Shown: piece after piece, positions 33,131-45,145 of the stretch | Layout of the letters: the number at the start of each line of letters is the position of its first letter | Numbering within the stretch: the stretch's first letter is position 1 | Assembly: GCA_051453625.1 (NCBI GenBank) | Contig: JBOZIK010000001.1 | Coordinates: 151,047,268-151,111,267 of the forward strand | Direction of reading: 5' to 3' | DNA: 64,000 nt | Source of the DNA: Welwitschia mirabilis | Taxonomy: Eukaryota > Gnetophyta > Gnetopsida > Welwitschiales | Position numbers and translations under genes: made by a program | The notes under the pieces: model-generated | What the model was told of the DNA's origin: nothing | Database searches by the model: none | The model's input: the letters and a program-made list of their open reading frames with translations, nothing else

Positions 33131-35737
33131 TGATTGCATGATAGCTTTATTAGGAAACATGTAATAAGTTTTTTCCCATTTCATTTTGGTTACTTTGAAT
33201 TTTCTTTCATTTACAATTATTATTACTAGTCCCTTCTAATATTATCTAAGTTGTTTTATCCCTTTTTTAATCCTATATAGTCCAACTCCAATGATACCAA
33301 ACTAGTCTAGTGTTTTATAATTTCCATTGAGTTTTCTAATCCTTACTAATAAATATATTTTCCATTATTTTTGTGGTTAGTTGGTTTTACAAGTTATTGT
33401 TGACAATATTTCTTAATGAAAAAAGAAGCATTAAGAATTAAAGAGTCAGACATAACTAAATAAATAGATAAGATCCCTCTTCTCCTTCTCTTTTTCTTCA
33501 TGCATTTTTCAACTAAAAAATAAAATTAAATTTACTTTTAGTTTTTCAATAGATTAGATTTCCATTCAAGTTCAAAGAAATTCTTGAAGAAAAATGAAGA
33601 TTTTTTGTCCATAGTATAATTTTTTTTGTAAGTTATTTTTCATTTGATAGTTTTATTTTCTATAAGTTATCTATATTTTCCAAAAATCTAAACTGACTTA
33701 TGCTTTGATTATGAATACTTTATTCTTATTACACATTAAAACTATTAAAACAATCAGAAACACAATTAAAATTAATTAGTGTAACTATTGTTTTAGTCTA
33801 AAAACCCTTAAAACTTAGTGTTTTGCATAGCTTTAGTCTTATAAAACATTTTTGATCTCTGGACTCCTTCATTAGTTTTTTCATTTTTATATATCTATTA
33901 GATGATGATCTAGGTTCTTTAATTATAATTTCTTATAATAATAGCATGAACCCTAATACTAGTGATAGTAATGAATAGATACAACCTTCAAGAAATCAAC
34001 CTCACAAAGAAATCCATGGAGAATGACCATCTCAATAATATAATCCAAATGCTTAGTCCACATTTTAATACATGTTCTAATAATTATATTCTCTTTTTTG
34101 ATGAATGATTAGTAAAAAACCTATAAGCCTACTATCTTAATCAGTAACTTTCCTAAATCTTTATCTATAAATCACATAAATAATTCAAATTTTCTAATAA
34201 ATTCCTCTGTAGGCCTTTTAGATTAATTATAACTTTAATGTTTAAGTACCTAATCTTGCATAGTTCAATTCCTAATAACATGTAGATTATATTTTAAGCC
34301 TTTTACTATTCAATTAATTCCTCATTTTCATGGCTTACACTTAAAAGAATCATACCTATACTTGGAAGAATTCAAATGCATGTTATATATTATCCCAATT
34401 TGCCAATATTGTAACTGTCTTGAAGCTAAGCCTTTTTTCATTTTTTATTAAGTAAAAAGCAAAAGCCTAGCTAAATACCCTTAGTCCTTTATTCATTAGG
34501 ACTGACAATCAACCTAAATAAATCCTTTATCTTAAAATTTTTTCCAAGTTATAAAATCAATGTTCTTAGGAAATAAATCATGACTTATTAATAGAAAGAT
34601 CATGAAACCTTCTTATTAATCTTAGAGAGGTGTAAAATCTCCTTCAAAAATTGTTCCCAATGCCAACGTTATCGANNNNNNNNNNNNNNNNNNNNNNNNN
34701 NNNNNNNNNNNNNNNNNNNNNNNNNNNNNNNNNNNNNNNNNNNNNNNNNNNNNNNNNNNNNNNNNNNNNNNNNNNNNNNNNNNNNNNNNNNNNNNNNNNN
34801 NNNNNNNNNNNNNNNNNNNNNNNNNNNNNNNNNNNNNNNNNNNNNNNNNNNNNNNNNNNNNNNNNNNNNNNNNNNNNNNNNNNNNNNNNNNNNNNNNNNN
34901 NNNNNNNNNNNNNNNNNNNNNNNNNNNNNNNNNNNNNNNNNNNNNNNNNNNNNNNNNNNNNNNNNNNNNNNNNNNNNNNNNNNNNNNNNNNNNNNNNNNN
35001 NNNNNNNNNNNNNNNNNNNNNNNNNNNNNNNNNNNNNNNNNNNNNNNNNNNNNNNNNNNNNNNNNNNNNNNNNNNNNNNNNNNNNNNNNNNNNNNNNNNN
35101 NNNNNNNNNNNNNNNNNNNNNNNNNNNNNNNNNNNNNNNNNNNNNNNNNNNNNNNNNNNNNNNNNNNNNNNNNNNNNNNNNNNNNNNNNNNNNNNNNNNN
35201 NNNNNNNNNNNNNNNNNNNNNNNNNNNNNNNNNNNNNNNNNNNNNNNNNNNNNNNNNNNNNNNNNNNNNNNNNNNNNNNNNNNNNNNNNNNNNNNNNNNN
35301 NNNNNNNNNNNNNNNNNNNNNNNNNNNNNNNNNNNNNNNNNNNNNNNNNNNNNNNNNNNNNNNNNNNNNNNNNNNNNNNNNNNNNNNTCTTAGGAAATAA
35401 ATCATGACTTATTAATAGAAAGATCATGAAACCTTCTTATGAATCTTAGAGAGGTGTAAAATCTCCTTCAAAAATTGTTCCCAATGCCAACTTTATCGAT
35501 GTAGGATTAGTAGTTTTTTTAAAATGATTATCATGAAATAATAAAAAATTAATTAAAATGATAAGTAGAAGTAGCTTCTTGAATTTTTCTTTAGATGAAG
35601 TTTGAGATTATCTTAAATTCATAGCCAAAAGTTATAATAGCTAGGAAAAACAAAGTGAAACATTTAGACCTAAGTAATCAGTTAGACCCACTAGTATCTT
35701 TAGAGTATCTAATAATTTTGATATCAATATTAGGATA
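33131..35737 (+). other. Gypsy-outer leader and gag N-terminal region, decayed
   Basis: No gag N-terminal motif is legible. A 712-N gap (34676-35387) interrupts it. The 112 bases before the gap (34564-34675) recur after it (35388-35499) with two differences. Confidence 0.5.
34676..35387. other. Assembly gap (712 N)
   Basis: Both edges carry the same 112-base sequence at 110 of 112 identity, which suggests that the contigs overlap and the gap is spurious. ORFs across it are artefacts. Confidence 0.97.
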
Positions 35738-35947
35738 GTGAAACTATCAAGAAGTATAAACTCCCTTACCACTTCATCTAAATCCTCAACCTTCAAATCT
35801 AAATGTTTGATCCACTATATAGACCACTATGAAATAGTTGAATACCCTTCATGCTTCTCTTTTAAAACATGGATAATGTATTATATAAATGATTACTATT
35901 CAAATACCTATAACAGTGAATGGGCAAACCATCCTATATTTTCTTGA
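35738..35947 (+). pseudogene. Gypsy-outer gag C-terminal piece
   Basis: Open for 69 codons from a Met that is probably not the true start. The C-terminal 'NDYYSNTYNSEWANHPIFS' matches the D-P-(Y/F)-S-N-T-Y-N-P-G-W-R-N-H-P-N-F-S-W signature found after the zinc knuckle in many plant Ty3/gypsy gag proteins. Upstream, 'CLIHYIDHYEIVEYPS' is a degenerate knuckle in which the second Cys is His and the last Cys is lost. Several losses fit C-to-T and G-to-A change. A stop follows directly where Trp is expected. Confidence 0.8.
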
Positions 35948-36366
35948 AAATAGAATAATGCCCATAATCAATATCATATTTGTCAACTAAGAAATCCATT
36001 TCTATTATTATTTCCTCCTTGTCCATTAAAGTAATAACATCCAAGCTATCATCCATTAGTTAATAATCAATATTCATCATATAATCCATTAGAAAAAATA
36101 CTAAAATGATTTATGAAAATCAAAGACTAATTTTTCTAACAAACTTAATAAACAACAACCCACATTCTCTATTCTTTAAATGAAACAAAACATGGTAAAC
36201 TCCTATATGATTCTATAAGAAAAACCTAGAGTAGTAAAAACAATAAAAGAAGAAGATCCTAGTCACATCAATAAACTAAATCTATACATCTTAAGAGTAG
36301 AAATAAAATTAACCAATAGATGAAATCAAATCAAGTAGATGAACAAACTATGCCCACAAAACCTAA

Positions 36367-37593
36367 TGCACTGCCAAATTGTATGCATTGGATTAGGTAT
36401 TATGAGCTATTTTGTAGGACATTTATATAGGTTTAGATGCAATTTTGAGGATTATGGAAAATTAATAAATGATCATAGAAATGTGCAATTCTTCACATAT
36501 TCAGAGGTATTTTAAGCACATTTTGATGCGCATGGATTTGGAGGAAGATCATTGATGCAAAAGGAAGACTTCTCTTAAGTCAAAAAGAAAAATAGAACTA
36601 TTCTCCCTTCTATTGTTTCCACAATATATAGGAAAATAACATTGTAAATATAACATGAAAATGTTAACATGGACTGGAGCTGGTAGTATTAAGTCATCTT
36701 TTTTAAAGGGGTGTCATCTTCATGGTTATCCCAATGACACACAAGATGACAAATGTAATGTTTAAGTCATTGTTTCCTTACTTATCCCCACGATATATGG
36801 AAAAACACTTGTAACAACTAGCTAATCTTTAACCATTTTATCCATTTATTTATTGGAATTGAGCACATTTTATAGCTCATTTCATGTGATGATTTCACCT
36901 TATTGGACCTATAAATAAAACCCCTTTTAACTCTACTATTCATCTTCAATGCATAGGATATTCTTATAATAGGAAATTAAAGGATAGAATATCCATCTTA
37001 TGAGTTATAGAAGGACATTTCTTTGGTAAATGTTATCCTCTATTGAGACTGACTATTTTGTAACTTAGTTGCTAATTTGACTTTAAAATAAAACTCTATT
37101 TCATTTATGCATTTAATTATATTATATTTCCCTTATGGTTTATGTTGTTATTGATTTGATTATAGTCTCTCTAATGATAAAGGTCTTAAGAGTGACCTTT
37201 ATTAAGGTTAAAGAAAGTAGTTTAAGAATCATTTTGCATTGCATTTATTTGACTCATTTAATAGCTTAAGTTAGTATTGATTAGTGACAGTTTCCTTGGC
37301 TAATTTAGGTTGTATAGGACTGATCTTCTTGAAAAGTTAATTCAATACTCAAATAGGTATTTATCTAGGTTTAGTTTTACTTGTATTGCATCACATCTTT
37401 ATTTATTATACTATTATTAAGTTTTAGTTATCATATTCTATTCAAAAATTAATTCTCCTTCTTATCTCGCATTCCTTCAACAGCTTACAACAATTGAGTC
37501 ACTCCCATTCATACTACAATTTGCATAATGCAATATACATATGATTAGTAGATTTATTAAGGCAAAAAGAATTATAAAAATATGACTACAACA
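36367..37593 (+). repeat. Athila1 5' LTR
   Basis: Begins 'tgcactgcca' and ends 'ctacaaca', 3 bases before the primer site. Contains a TATA box at 36910-36917. The family is also represented by the Athila2 LTR at about 57480-58671. Confidence 0.88.
36910..36917 (+). promoter_or_regulatory. TATA box in Athila1 5' LTR
   Basis: 'cctataaataaaacccc' at the matching position of the Athila2 LTR is 'tataaata' (57961). In the Athila1 3' LTR this segment is deleted (about 47350). Confidence 0.7.
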
Positions 37594-37596
37594 TCT

Positions 37597-37614
37597 TGGT
37601 ACCATTGCTGGGAA
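37597..37614 (+). other. Athila1 primer-binding site (tRNA-Asp type)
   Basis: 'tggtaccattgctgggaa' differs from TGGCGCCGTTGCCGGGGA at five positions, all G:C to A:T transitions. It is the best-preserved of the three primer sites of this type in the window. Confidence 0.88.
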
Positions 37615-38159
37615 AGGATGTTGAGAACCACAAGGATTATCATTATTTAGGTAAGTAAATAGGATTTTCATTTAGTTATTTATCTATCATGACATTATAT
37701 TTCTTAATTAGGAATTGTAGGTTTCTTATTTGTAGTTTTAGGTTTTTCTCAATTAGTAATAATAGTCTATCATCCTCTTTATCATTTCATGACATTGAGA
37801 ATGATGACACAGGTTTTTTAATTTACTTTTTATTTGTAAATACTTTTTTTTCAATCTATGTTTCATTAGTAAAACAATCATTGTTCCCTCTATCATTTTC
37901 ACAACAAAGTATATGACAACCTATGATTTTATTTTTTTATTTTTAAATTATAGCAATTATTAATATAATAATAATCATTTTTTATCCCCTGTGTTGTGCC
38001 CATGACCAAAAGGATGACAGTTGCTATGTTTTTTATAACTTTTGGCTTTCTACTAAATTTCTATTTTCTATTCCTGCTTTCTATTTTTGTCATCCTCTCT
38101 ATTGTCCCATGACTAGAAGGATGACTATTAGTTATTTTTTATTTCATTTTCTATTGTTT

Positions 38160-39300
38160 TGTATTTGCAGGATGCTCTAATATGGTGAATCCAAGAAAGA
38201 AATATAAAAAAAAAGGCTATTGATAGAGTAAAACATCATAGAAGGACTAGTCAACTTTGAAATTAAATTGGAAGTAATCTATAAGTGCATACAATATCTT
38301 CTTTTAGTTTATCTTTTTTGAATTTAATCTTATGAAAGAAAATTTTTTAGAAGATAATTTAGAAGAAGATAATTTTACAATATCAAGCACTGTACAAAAG
38401 TAAAATAAGTCATTGGATCTTTAACCTCTAATCTTGATGCGATCCTTACCCTTAAGGAATTAATAGCTAATAGGTAATGGAAAATTCAAACTTTTTTTGA
38501 TTTACCCCTATGATATAATATTGAGTTGAAGAATATAAATGCTTATTCCATATTTAGTGATTAACATAATGATGATGCCCTCCAATACATTATGGATATA
38601 GAATAGTTAGTCCTTACCTTTGGCAAGGAAAAGAAAAAGGATTAGTAATAATACATATATGATCAATTTTCTAATGATATTAAAAGAAAGAACAAAACTT
38701 TGATTAAAAACCATACCCCATAAGAGTCTAAAAATGTAGAATCAAGTCTAAGAAGTATTCATCAAAGAATTTATGAGTTAAAAAAAATAAAAAAAGAAAA
38801 AAGAAGTAACAGATTTTCAACAACAATTAAATGAATATTATGCTTTCACATACAAATGCTTCTTCATTGCAATTCACTCTAATTCAGTAGATGCTTCCAC
38901 ACAATAAGAGCTAGTTAAATACTTTTATAATGGGCTAAATGACCAAATGAAATAACTTATAGAGTTCTTTTATAATGGAAACCTTATGAACCTCACATTA
39001 GAAAATGCCTAAAAAACATTAGAAGAACTTATGGAGGTGAGTCAAAGTTAGCTAATATTAAAAAATAACTTCATTGTAGGACAAATCATCAAAGATTTGA
39101 AAGAGGTAAAATAAGAAAAGGAGGTGGAAGATGACCATGCAAATTTATTTAGAGGTTTCACAATAACCTTAGAGAAGGATACTAAAATGATTTTATATGT
39201 AAAATCAAAAATTAAGAAGAATGTTATGTCAACATGTGACTTATGTAAGGGCAACTATTATATAACTAAGGATGTCTACTATTGCTAACATACAAGGAAA
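38160..39300 (+). pseudogene. Athila1 gag
   Basis: The core is legible in one frame near the end. 'FYNGLNDQMK' at 38923 is followed, past a stop, by 'LIEFFYNGNLMNLTLENA' and, past another stop, 'KTLEELMEVSQS'. These match the Athila gag pattern F-Y-N-G-L...I-D...G-x-x-x-x-x-x-x-x-x-A-x-x-x-L-E-E-M. In the same frame at 39235 is a knuckle, 'CDLCKGNYYITKDVYYC', in which the His is Tyr. Upstream to 38160 stops are frequent. Gag would bind element RNA and form the particle. Confidence 0.82.
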
Positions 39301-40079
39301 AAATACATGAAGAAGTTTGTGCTTCTAATAAAAAAATTTCAAACTTCAAAAATTAAAACCAGTAATAACCTAGGTTGAATATACAAACCTTTGATAATAA
39401 GTCCAAAACTTTTCAAAATAATTTTCAACCTTTTAAACATTAATTTTAAAATTCAAACTTCCAACTAAGTTCATCAAACTTTAGCATCCAAATTGATTTA
39501 CTTACAAACTCTATAGGTAAACTTAAAAAGTCAAAAGAAATAACAAAATCTAGCATTAAAAAGATAAACTCCAACATAGGAAAGATAAATGCCAACATTG
39601 AAAACTTAGTAAATGTCCTCTTAAAAACCATGTTAATAAGCTAAAGGCCATAAGAATCATTATTAGCACAACCGCTATCAAATTCCAATTAAGTAAGAAG
39701 AGATCATAAGGTTGTAACATGAAGTGAGCATGAAGTAAACCCTCCTCCTTATGAAGAATCAACATTCCAAAGTAACACTAGAGATGATGAGAAAGAAGAG
39801 GACATGAAATTATTAAAAAATTACAACTTTTCTTCTCTTGGTAAAAGTAAAAAGCAAAATTCTTCATAGCAGTTAGAAAAGAACTAGCTACCCCTTGGCT
39901 TGATAGGATTAACACTAAATTAACTTTCAAAAAACATCTCAAAACATTAATAAAAAATATGAGTATAGAATTATCCTTTTGAAAACATTTATAAGAAAAT
40001 CCAAGGTACTCAAAGCAATGGAAATACTTTAACAAGAAGAAAACAAAAATGAGTTATTCATAGTAAAATCTTTTTAGCT

Positions 40080-40520
40080 CATTCTGTCACAACTTAATGT
40101 TATAAAAATATTTAAAATTTAAAGATCCAAGGGTAGAAATAGTGAGTGTTACATTAGAGTGAGATAAAGAGATTAAAAGAGCTTTAATTAACATTAGAGT
40201 GAGTGTTAACATTATACCACTATAGATTTGCAAGAGACTTGATTTAAATGTATAATAGAGCCTACTTAGATTTTATTGGAATTAGAAGAGATGTTGGTTA
40301 AGAAATCCTTAGGGGTCATTAAAGATTTAGTGATCCAAATTGAAGAGGCATTCTACTTAATATATTTGGTTACCATAGAATGTAAACTTAATAAAGGATA
40401 CCTATTACTTCTAAGAGGAGCCTTTTGTTATTAATATAAGAACTGGGATGATGGAATGTCATATAAAAATCAAAAAGTTTTCAATTATAGTTTTTGATGT
40501 AGTTGAAAAAGGCCTAGGTG
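40080..40520 (+). pseudogene. Athila1 aspartic protease
   Basis: Around 40185-40220 the translation is 'INIRVSVNIIPL', a stop and 'ICKRLDL'. This lines up with the Athila protease segment C-D-L-G-A-S-V-N-L-M-P-L-x-x-x-x-x-L-G-L. The catalytic Asp has become Asn, Gly has become Arg and Ala has become Val, so the active site is destroyed. Further text ('YIWLP', 'EEPFVI', 'MIECHIK'-like) follows the domain to about 40500. Confidence 0.75.
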
Positions 40521-41059
40521 ATGAATGAAATGTAAAGAACCAAATCAAACCAACTTTATTCATTCAACATCATTCCCTTAAATAAAGATGGTCAATGTTA
40601 TAAAAAACTACACTTTGTGATAATCAACTTCAGATTAAGAACTTAGAAAATTTTAATACGTTTAACTTTGGATATGATCTATTAGATTAGAATGAAGAAT
40701 AAATAGAACTCTTAGACTATAAGGAAGTCCAACTCTTAATAGCAAATAAAAACTCGTACTTTGAGGGAGATCTTCCACTACAAGAAAATAAAAATCTCAA
40801 TTTGAACTTGAAAAACCTTCTTAGTGAATTGAAAAATATTTTTCTCTATAACAATCAAAACAAACCTTTCATAGTCAATAAAAATATTTTCCCAAAACAA
40901 GAGTCAACATTAATCTCCCTTTTGACTTTTAAAATTTGTGCATTTGCTTATTCTCATAGACATTTATCTGCTATTTCTCTTTCTATTATTCAACATAAAT
41001 CTATCTTGAGAAAAATGTAAAGACTGTTAGGAATCCATAAAAAAATTAAATCTAACACT

Positions 41060-41700
41060 TAAACAAGTAGTTAGAGTTAAAGTCATTAAGTTAATCGATG
41101 TTGAAATAATTTATGCTATATTAAATAGTGAATGGATTAGTTCCTTAACTATATTACTGAAAAAGGATGAGAAATAAAGAGTTGCATATATTTTAGAAAA
41201 ATAAATGAAGTTACCAAAAAAGATCATTGCCTTCTATCCTTTTTGACTAGATCCTTGATAGAATTCAAGGATATGCTTTTTATTACTTTTTAGATAGATA
41301 TAACATTTATAACTAGGTTTGCATAACTAGCGAAGACTAGGCCAAAACAAAATTTACTTCATCTTTTGGAATGTTTTTTTATAGACAAATGCCTTTTGGA
41401 TTATGTAACATTCATAGAACTTTTCAACATGCTATGGTGGATATCTTTTTAAACATGTTAGATGATTTAAGAGAAATATTAATGGATGTCTTTTTTATCT
41501 TTGGAAAAACCTTTGATCAAACCTTAGAAAGATTAGAAAAAGTCCTTAATAGATGCGTAGAATATGGACTTCACTTAAGTTATGAAAAGAGTTTATTCTT
41601 AGTTGAAAGTAAAATTGTTCTAGGCCACCACATTTCTAAAAGAGGAATTATGATGAACCCTGAGAAAGTTTGTATCATTTAATACTCAACTCCTCCAACT
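41060..41700 (+). pseudogene. Athila1 reverse transcriptase
   Basis: The start is near 41090 with 'LIDVEIIYAILNSEWISSL', the L-L-(D/E)-A-G-I-I-Y-P-I-S-D-S-x-W-V-S-P motif. Stops follow. The stretch 41371-41682 is open for 103 codons: 'RQMPFGLCNIHRTFQHAMVD', 'ILMDVFFIFGKTFDQTLERL', 'NRCVEYGLHLSYEKSLFLVE' and 'VLGHHISKRGI'. These are the palm and thumb motifs of Athila RT. The active-site F-M-D-D reads M-D-V, so the second catalytic Asp is lost. The Met at 41371 is internal, not a true start. Confidence 0.9.
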
Positions 41701-42535
41701 AATGTTAAGCAACTCCAATCTTTTCTTGGACATTGTAGTTTTTATTGTCATTTCATAGAAGATTATGATAAAATTTATAAACCCCTATACTCATTACTAG
41801 AAAAAGAAAACAAATTCAATCAGAATACATCTTTCCAGCTTATTTTTGATAAACTAAAATATAAACTCTCTTATGCCCCTATCATAATAGAACCTAATTG
41901 GGAGAAATATTTTGAGTTAATATACGACAGTAGTAATTTTCTTGTAGGTGTAGTGCTTAGACAACAATATGAAAATGAGTTTAAAGTCATATCTTATCAT
42001 AGTAAAACATTGTCCAAAGATAAATCAAACTATTAAATTATTAAGAGAGAAATATTGGTCATAATCTTTTTTCTAGACAATCTTAGACATTATCTTTTAG
42101 GCTTCCACATAAATGTCGACACAGACCATGTGGTAATTAAATACCTAATGACTAAGAATGATTCTAGTACTAGGTTTATTAGATGGATCCTTTTGATACA
42201 ATAATTAAACCTCACTATCATAGTTAAAGCATGAAGACATAAGAACGTGGCAGATCACTTATCATTCCTTACTTCTTCTTCTTATGATCTTCCTATTAGT
42301 CATTCTTTTCTAGATGAATAATTATTTGCTATATCTTCTGCTCATCCCCCTACATAGTAGGCAGATATCATCAACTACTTGTTACTTTTAGAACATCATA
42401 AAATTAGAGTCATAATCAAAGAAAACCTTTTCTCTATAGGATAGGTGACTATGAGTGAATAGCACCCCATCTTTATTATAGGTGTAAGGATTAAATCATG
42501 AGAAAATGTGTACTAGAATGGGAGAAACTTGATAT
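41701..42535 (+). pseudogene. Athila1 RNase H, copy A
   Basis: Follows RT in the same order as the family. The connection segment includes 'QLQSFLGHCSFYCHFIEDYD' and 'APIIIEPNWEKYFELIYDSS', then RNase H text 'TLSKDKSNY', 'DNLRHYLLGFHINVDTDH', 'IKYLMTKNDSSTRFIRWILL' and 'NVADHLS'. This agrees with the Athila pattern Y-A-x-T-E-K-E-x-L-A...H-T-D-H-x-A-x-K-Y-L-x-x-K-x-D...R-L-I-R-W...D-H-L-S. The first RNase H Asp of C-D-A-S is retained as 'YDSS'. Several stops. Confidence 0.87.
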
Positions 42536-42624
42536 CCTTTATTGCGATGTGTATTTATGCAATAGTTCACGTTCAAATTCAATCCTATTAATTATAATTA
42601 AGATGCAAAATACAACACGCTAGT

Positions 42625-42724
42625 NNNNNNNNNNNNNNNNNNNNNNNNNNNNNNNNNNNNNNNNNNNNNNNNNNNNNNNNNNNNNNNNNNNNNNNNNNNN
42701 NNNNNNNNNNNNNNNNNNNNNNNN
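42625..42724. other. Assembly gap (100 N)
   Basis: Separates the two copies of the RT-end/RNase H segment. Exactly 100 N, so the true size is unknown. Confidence 0.95.
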
Positions 42725-43690
42725 CTTCACTTAAGTTATGAAAAGAGTTTATTCTTAGTTGAAAGTAAAATTGTTCTAGACCACCACATTTCTAAACAAG
42801 AAATTAAGATTAACCCTAAAAAGTTGGTATCATTAAATACTTAACTCCTCTAATTAATATTAGCAACTTCAATTTCATCTTGGATATTGAGATTTTTATC
42901 ATTGTTTTGTATAGGATTAAATTAAAAACTATGACCTCCTATACTTATTACTAGAAAAATAAGCCAAATTTGATTATAATACATCTTTCTAACATGCTTT
43001 TAATAAATCCAAACATAAACTCTCTTATTCTACTATCATAACAGGATGTAATTGTAAAAAAGATTTTGAGTTAATGTGTGATGCTAGTAATTTTGCTATA
43101 GGTGGGATGCTTAAGTAGAAATATGAAAATTATTTTAAAGTCATATCTTATCATGGTAAAACATTATTCAAATCTCAAACAAATGATTCAACCACTAAGA
43201 GATAAATGTTAGCTAGAATCATTTGCCTTAATACTATTAGACATTATCTTTTAGGCTTTCAAATTAATGTTTACACAGACCATGCAATTATTAAAAACCT
43301 AATTACTAAGAAATATTTTAGAACTAGGTTTATTAGATGGATCCTCTTACTACAATAATTCAATCTCACCATCATAAACAAGGTAGGAAAATACAATAAT
43401 GTAGTAGACCATTTGTCATGCCTTACTTCTTCTTTTGATGATCTTCCTATTACTGATTCTTTTCTGGATGAACAACTATCTATGGTATCTTCTACTCATT
43501 ATCCTCCATGGTATGAAGATATCATCAACTATCTTATTACTTAAAAAACACCATAAAATTAGAGTCACAATTAAAGAAAATCTTTTCTCCAAAGGATATA
43601 TGAGTACAAGTGAATAGTTCTCCATCTTTATCATAGATGTAAAAATCAAATAATGCAAAAATATATATTAAAATGGGAGAAATTTGACAT
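42725..43690 (+). pseudogene. Athila1 RT end and RNase H, copy B
   Basis: Repeats 41569-42535 in order. The first 72 bases differ from copy A at one position, then identity falls sharply. Legible text includes 'ADH-LS'-like 'VDHLSCLTSSFDDLPI' and a 60-codon open stretch at 43435-43617 in another frame. After 43690 the sequence runs on smoothly into integrase. So copy B, not copy A, is the one continuous with the downstream domain. Confidence 0.85.
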
Positions 43691-44161
43691 CCTTTACCTT
43701 TGTCATGATGGTGTTTGTAATGGACATTTTAGTGATTAGAAAATAGTCATGAGAATTTTGTACTCTAGATTCTATTGGCCTAGTTTTTTTCAAGACTTTT
43801 TTGAGTATGCTAGAAGGTGCAATGCATGTTAATGTTTTGATAGCCTTATGTAATCACATGAAATACCCCTCGAACCTATTCTTAAGTGTGATATTTTTTA
43901 TTTTTAGGGAATTTATTTCATAGGCCTAATCAAACCAGCTTTTAAAAGTATAAATTACATCTTAGTGATTGTAGATTATGTAACTAAATGGGTTGAAGTA
44001 GTTTCTACTTCTTCAAATGATTTCCAAAATGTTTTTAACTTTATTAGAACTCAAATTTTTCAATACTTTGATTTCCCTTGAATAATGATTAGTGATCAGG
44101 GAACTCACTTTATTAATCATCTTTTTAGAAAACTTCTTTTATCAATTGGTATAGAACATCA
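43670..44161 (+). pseudogene. Athila1 integrase N-terminal and core part
   Basis: The zinc-binding HHCC domain reads 'CHDGVCNGHF', 'MRILYSRFYWPSFFQDFFEY' and 'RRCNACQCFD', with His, His, Cys, Cys all present. The core follows: 'ILVIVDYVTKWVEVVSTSS' with the first catalytic Asp at 43974-43976, and 'MISDQGTHFINHLF' with the second Asp at 44094-44096, 40 codons later and in frame. A stop precedes the second motif and others lie upstream. The third catalytic residue (Glu) would be in the N gap that starts at 44162. Integrase joins element cDNA to host DNA. Confidence 0.9.
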
Positions 44162-44784
44162 NNNNNNNNNNNNNNNNNNNNNNNNNNNNNNNNNNNNNNN
44201 NNNNNNNNNNNNNNNNNNNNNNNNNNNNNNNNNNNNNNNNNNNNNNNNNNNNNNNNNNNNNNNNNNNNNNNNNNNNNNNNNNNNNNNNNNNNNNNNNNNN
44301 NNNNNNNNNNNNNNNNNNNNNNNNNNNNNNNNNNNNNNNNNNNNNNNNNNNNNNNNNNNNNNNNNNNNNNNNNNNNNNNNNNNNNNNNNNNNNNNNNNNN
44401 NNNNNNNNNNNNNNNNNNNNNNNNNNNNNNNNNNNNNNNNNNNNNNNNNNNNNNNNNNNNNNNNNNNNNNNNNNNNNNNNNNNNNNNNNNNNNNNNNNNN
44501 NNNNNNNNNNNNNNNNNNNNNNNNNNNNNNNNNNNNNNNNNNNNNNNNNNNNNNNNNNNNNNNNNNNNNNNNNNNNNNNNNNNNNNNNNNNNNNNNNNNN
44601 NNNNNNNNNNNNNNNNNNNNNNNNNNNNNNNNNNNNNNNNNNNNNNNNNNNNNNNNNNNNNNNNNNNNNNNNNNNNNNNNNNNNNNNNNNNNNNNNNNNN
44701 NNNNNNNNNNNNNNNNNNNNNNNNNNNNNNNNNNNNNNNNNNNNNNNNNNNNNNNNNNNNNNNNNNNNNNNNNNNNNNNNNNNN
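44162..44784. other. Assembly gap (623 N)
   Basis: Inside integrase. The frames spanning it are artefacts of N codons. Confidence 0.99.
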
Positions 44785-45145
44785 ATCTTATGAATTTAGA
44801 AGAAAATATTAAAACTTATTTAGCTTAATTGGATCATTTAGATGAAAAATGAACTTGAGCTATTCATTGTTAACTTATCCACAAAGCCCAAAGTAAGTTC
44901 AAACATGATAAAAAGTTAATTTATAAAAACTTTGAACCTTGTCAACTAGTCTTGTTATATAACACTGAAGTGCATCTTTTACATAACAAGTTAATCTCAA
45001 AATGATTAGGTTCTTATCTTATTGAGAAAGTACATTCAAATGGATCTGTTAAGATTTCCTATTTAACCACTAAAGAAATTCAGAAAGTTAATGGATAAAG
45101 GTTGAAAATATATAAGCAATCTTATGATATAAACATAATAGAAGT
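44785..45145 (+). pseudogene. Athila1 integrase C-terminal region
   Basis: After the gap the text reads 'SKFKHDKKLIYKNFEPCQLV', 'LLYNTEVHLLHNKLISK', a stop (expected Trp), 'LGSYLIEKVHSNGSVKI' and 'QKVNG', a stop, 'RLKIYKQ'. This fits the Athila pol tail V-L-L-F-N-S-x-L...G-K-L-x-S-R-W-x-G-P-(F/Y)...G-x-V-x-I...F-x-V-N-G-x-R-L-K-x-Y. Both stops fall at likely Trp or Gln codons (TGG to TGA or TAG, CAG to TAA-type change). Confidence 0.85.

Noticed and set aside
34644-35427. Three frames of about 250 codons across the 712-N gap
   Set aside because: They consist almost wholly of N codons. The same applies to the frames across 5788-6368 and 44162-44784.
40776-40795. Second CACTACAAGAAAA-type sequence
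   Set aside because: It lies inside the Athila1 protease-RT linker with no break in colinearity and no partner terminus, so it is a chance match.
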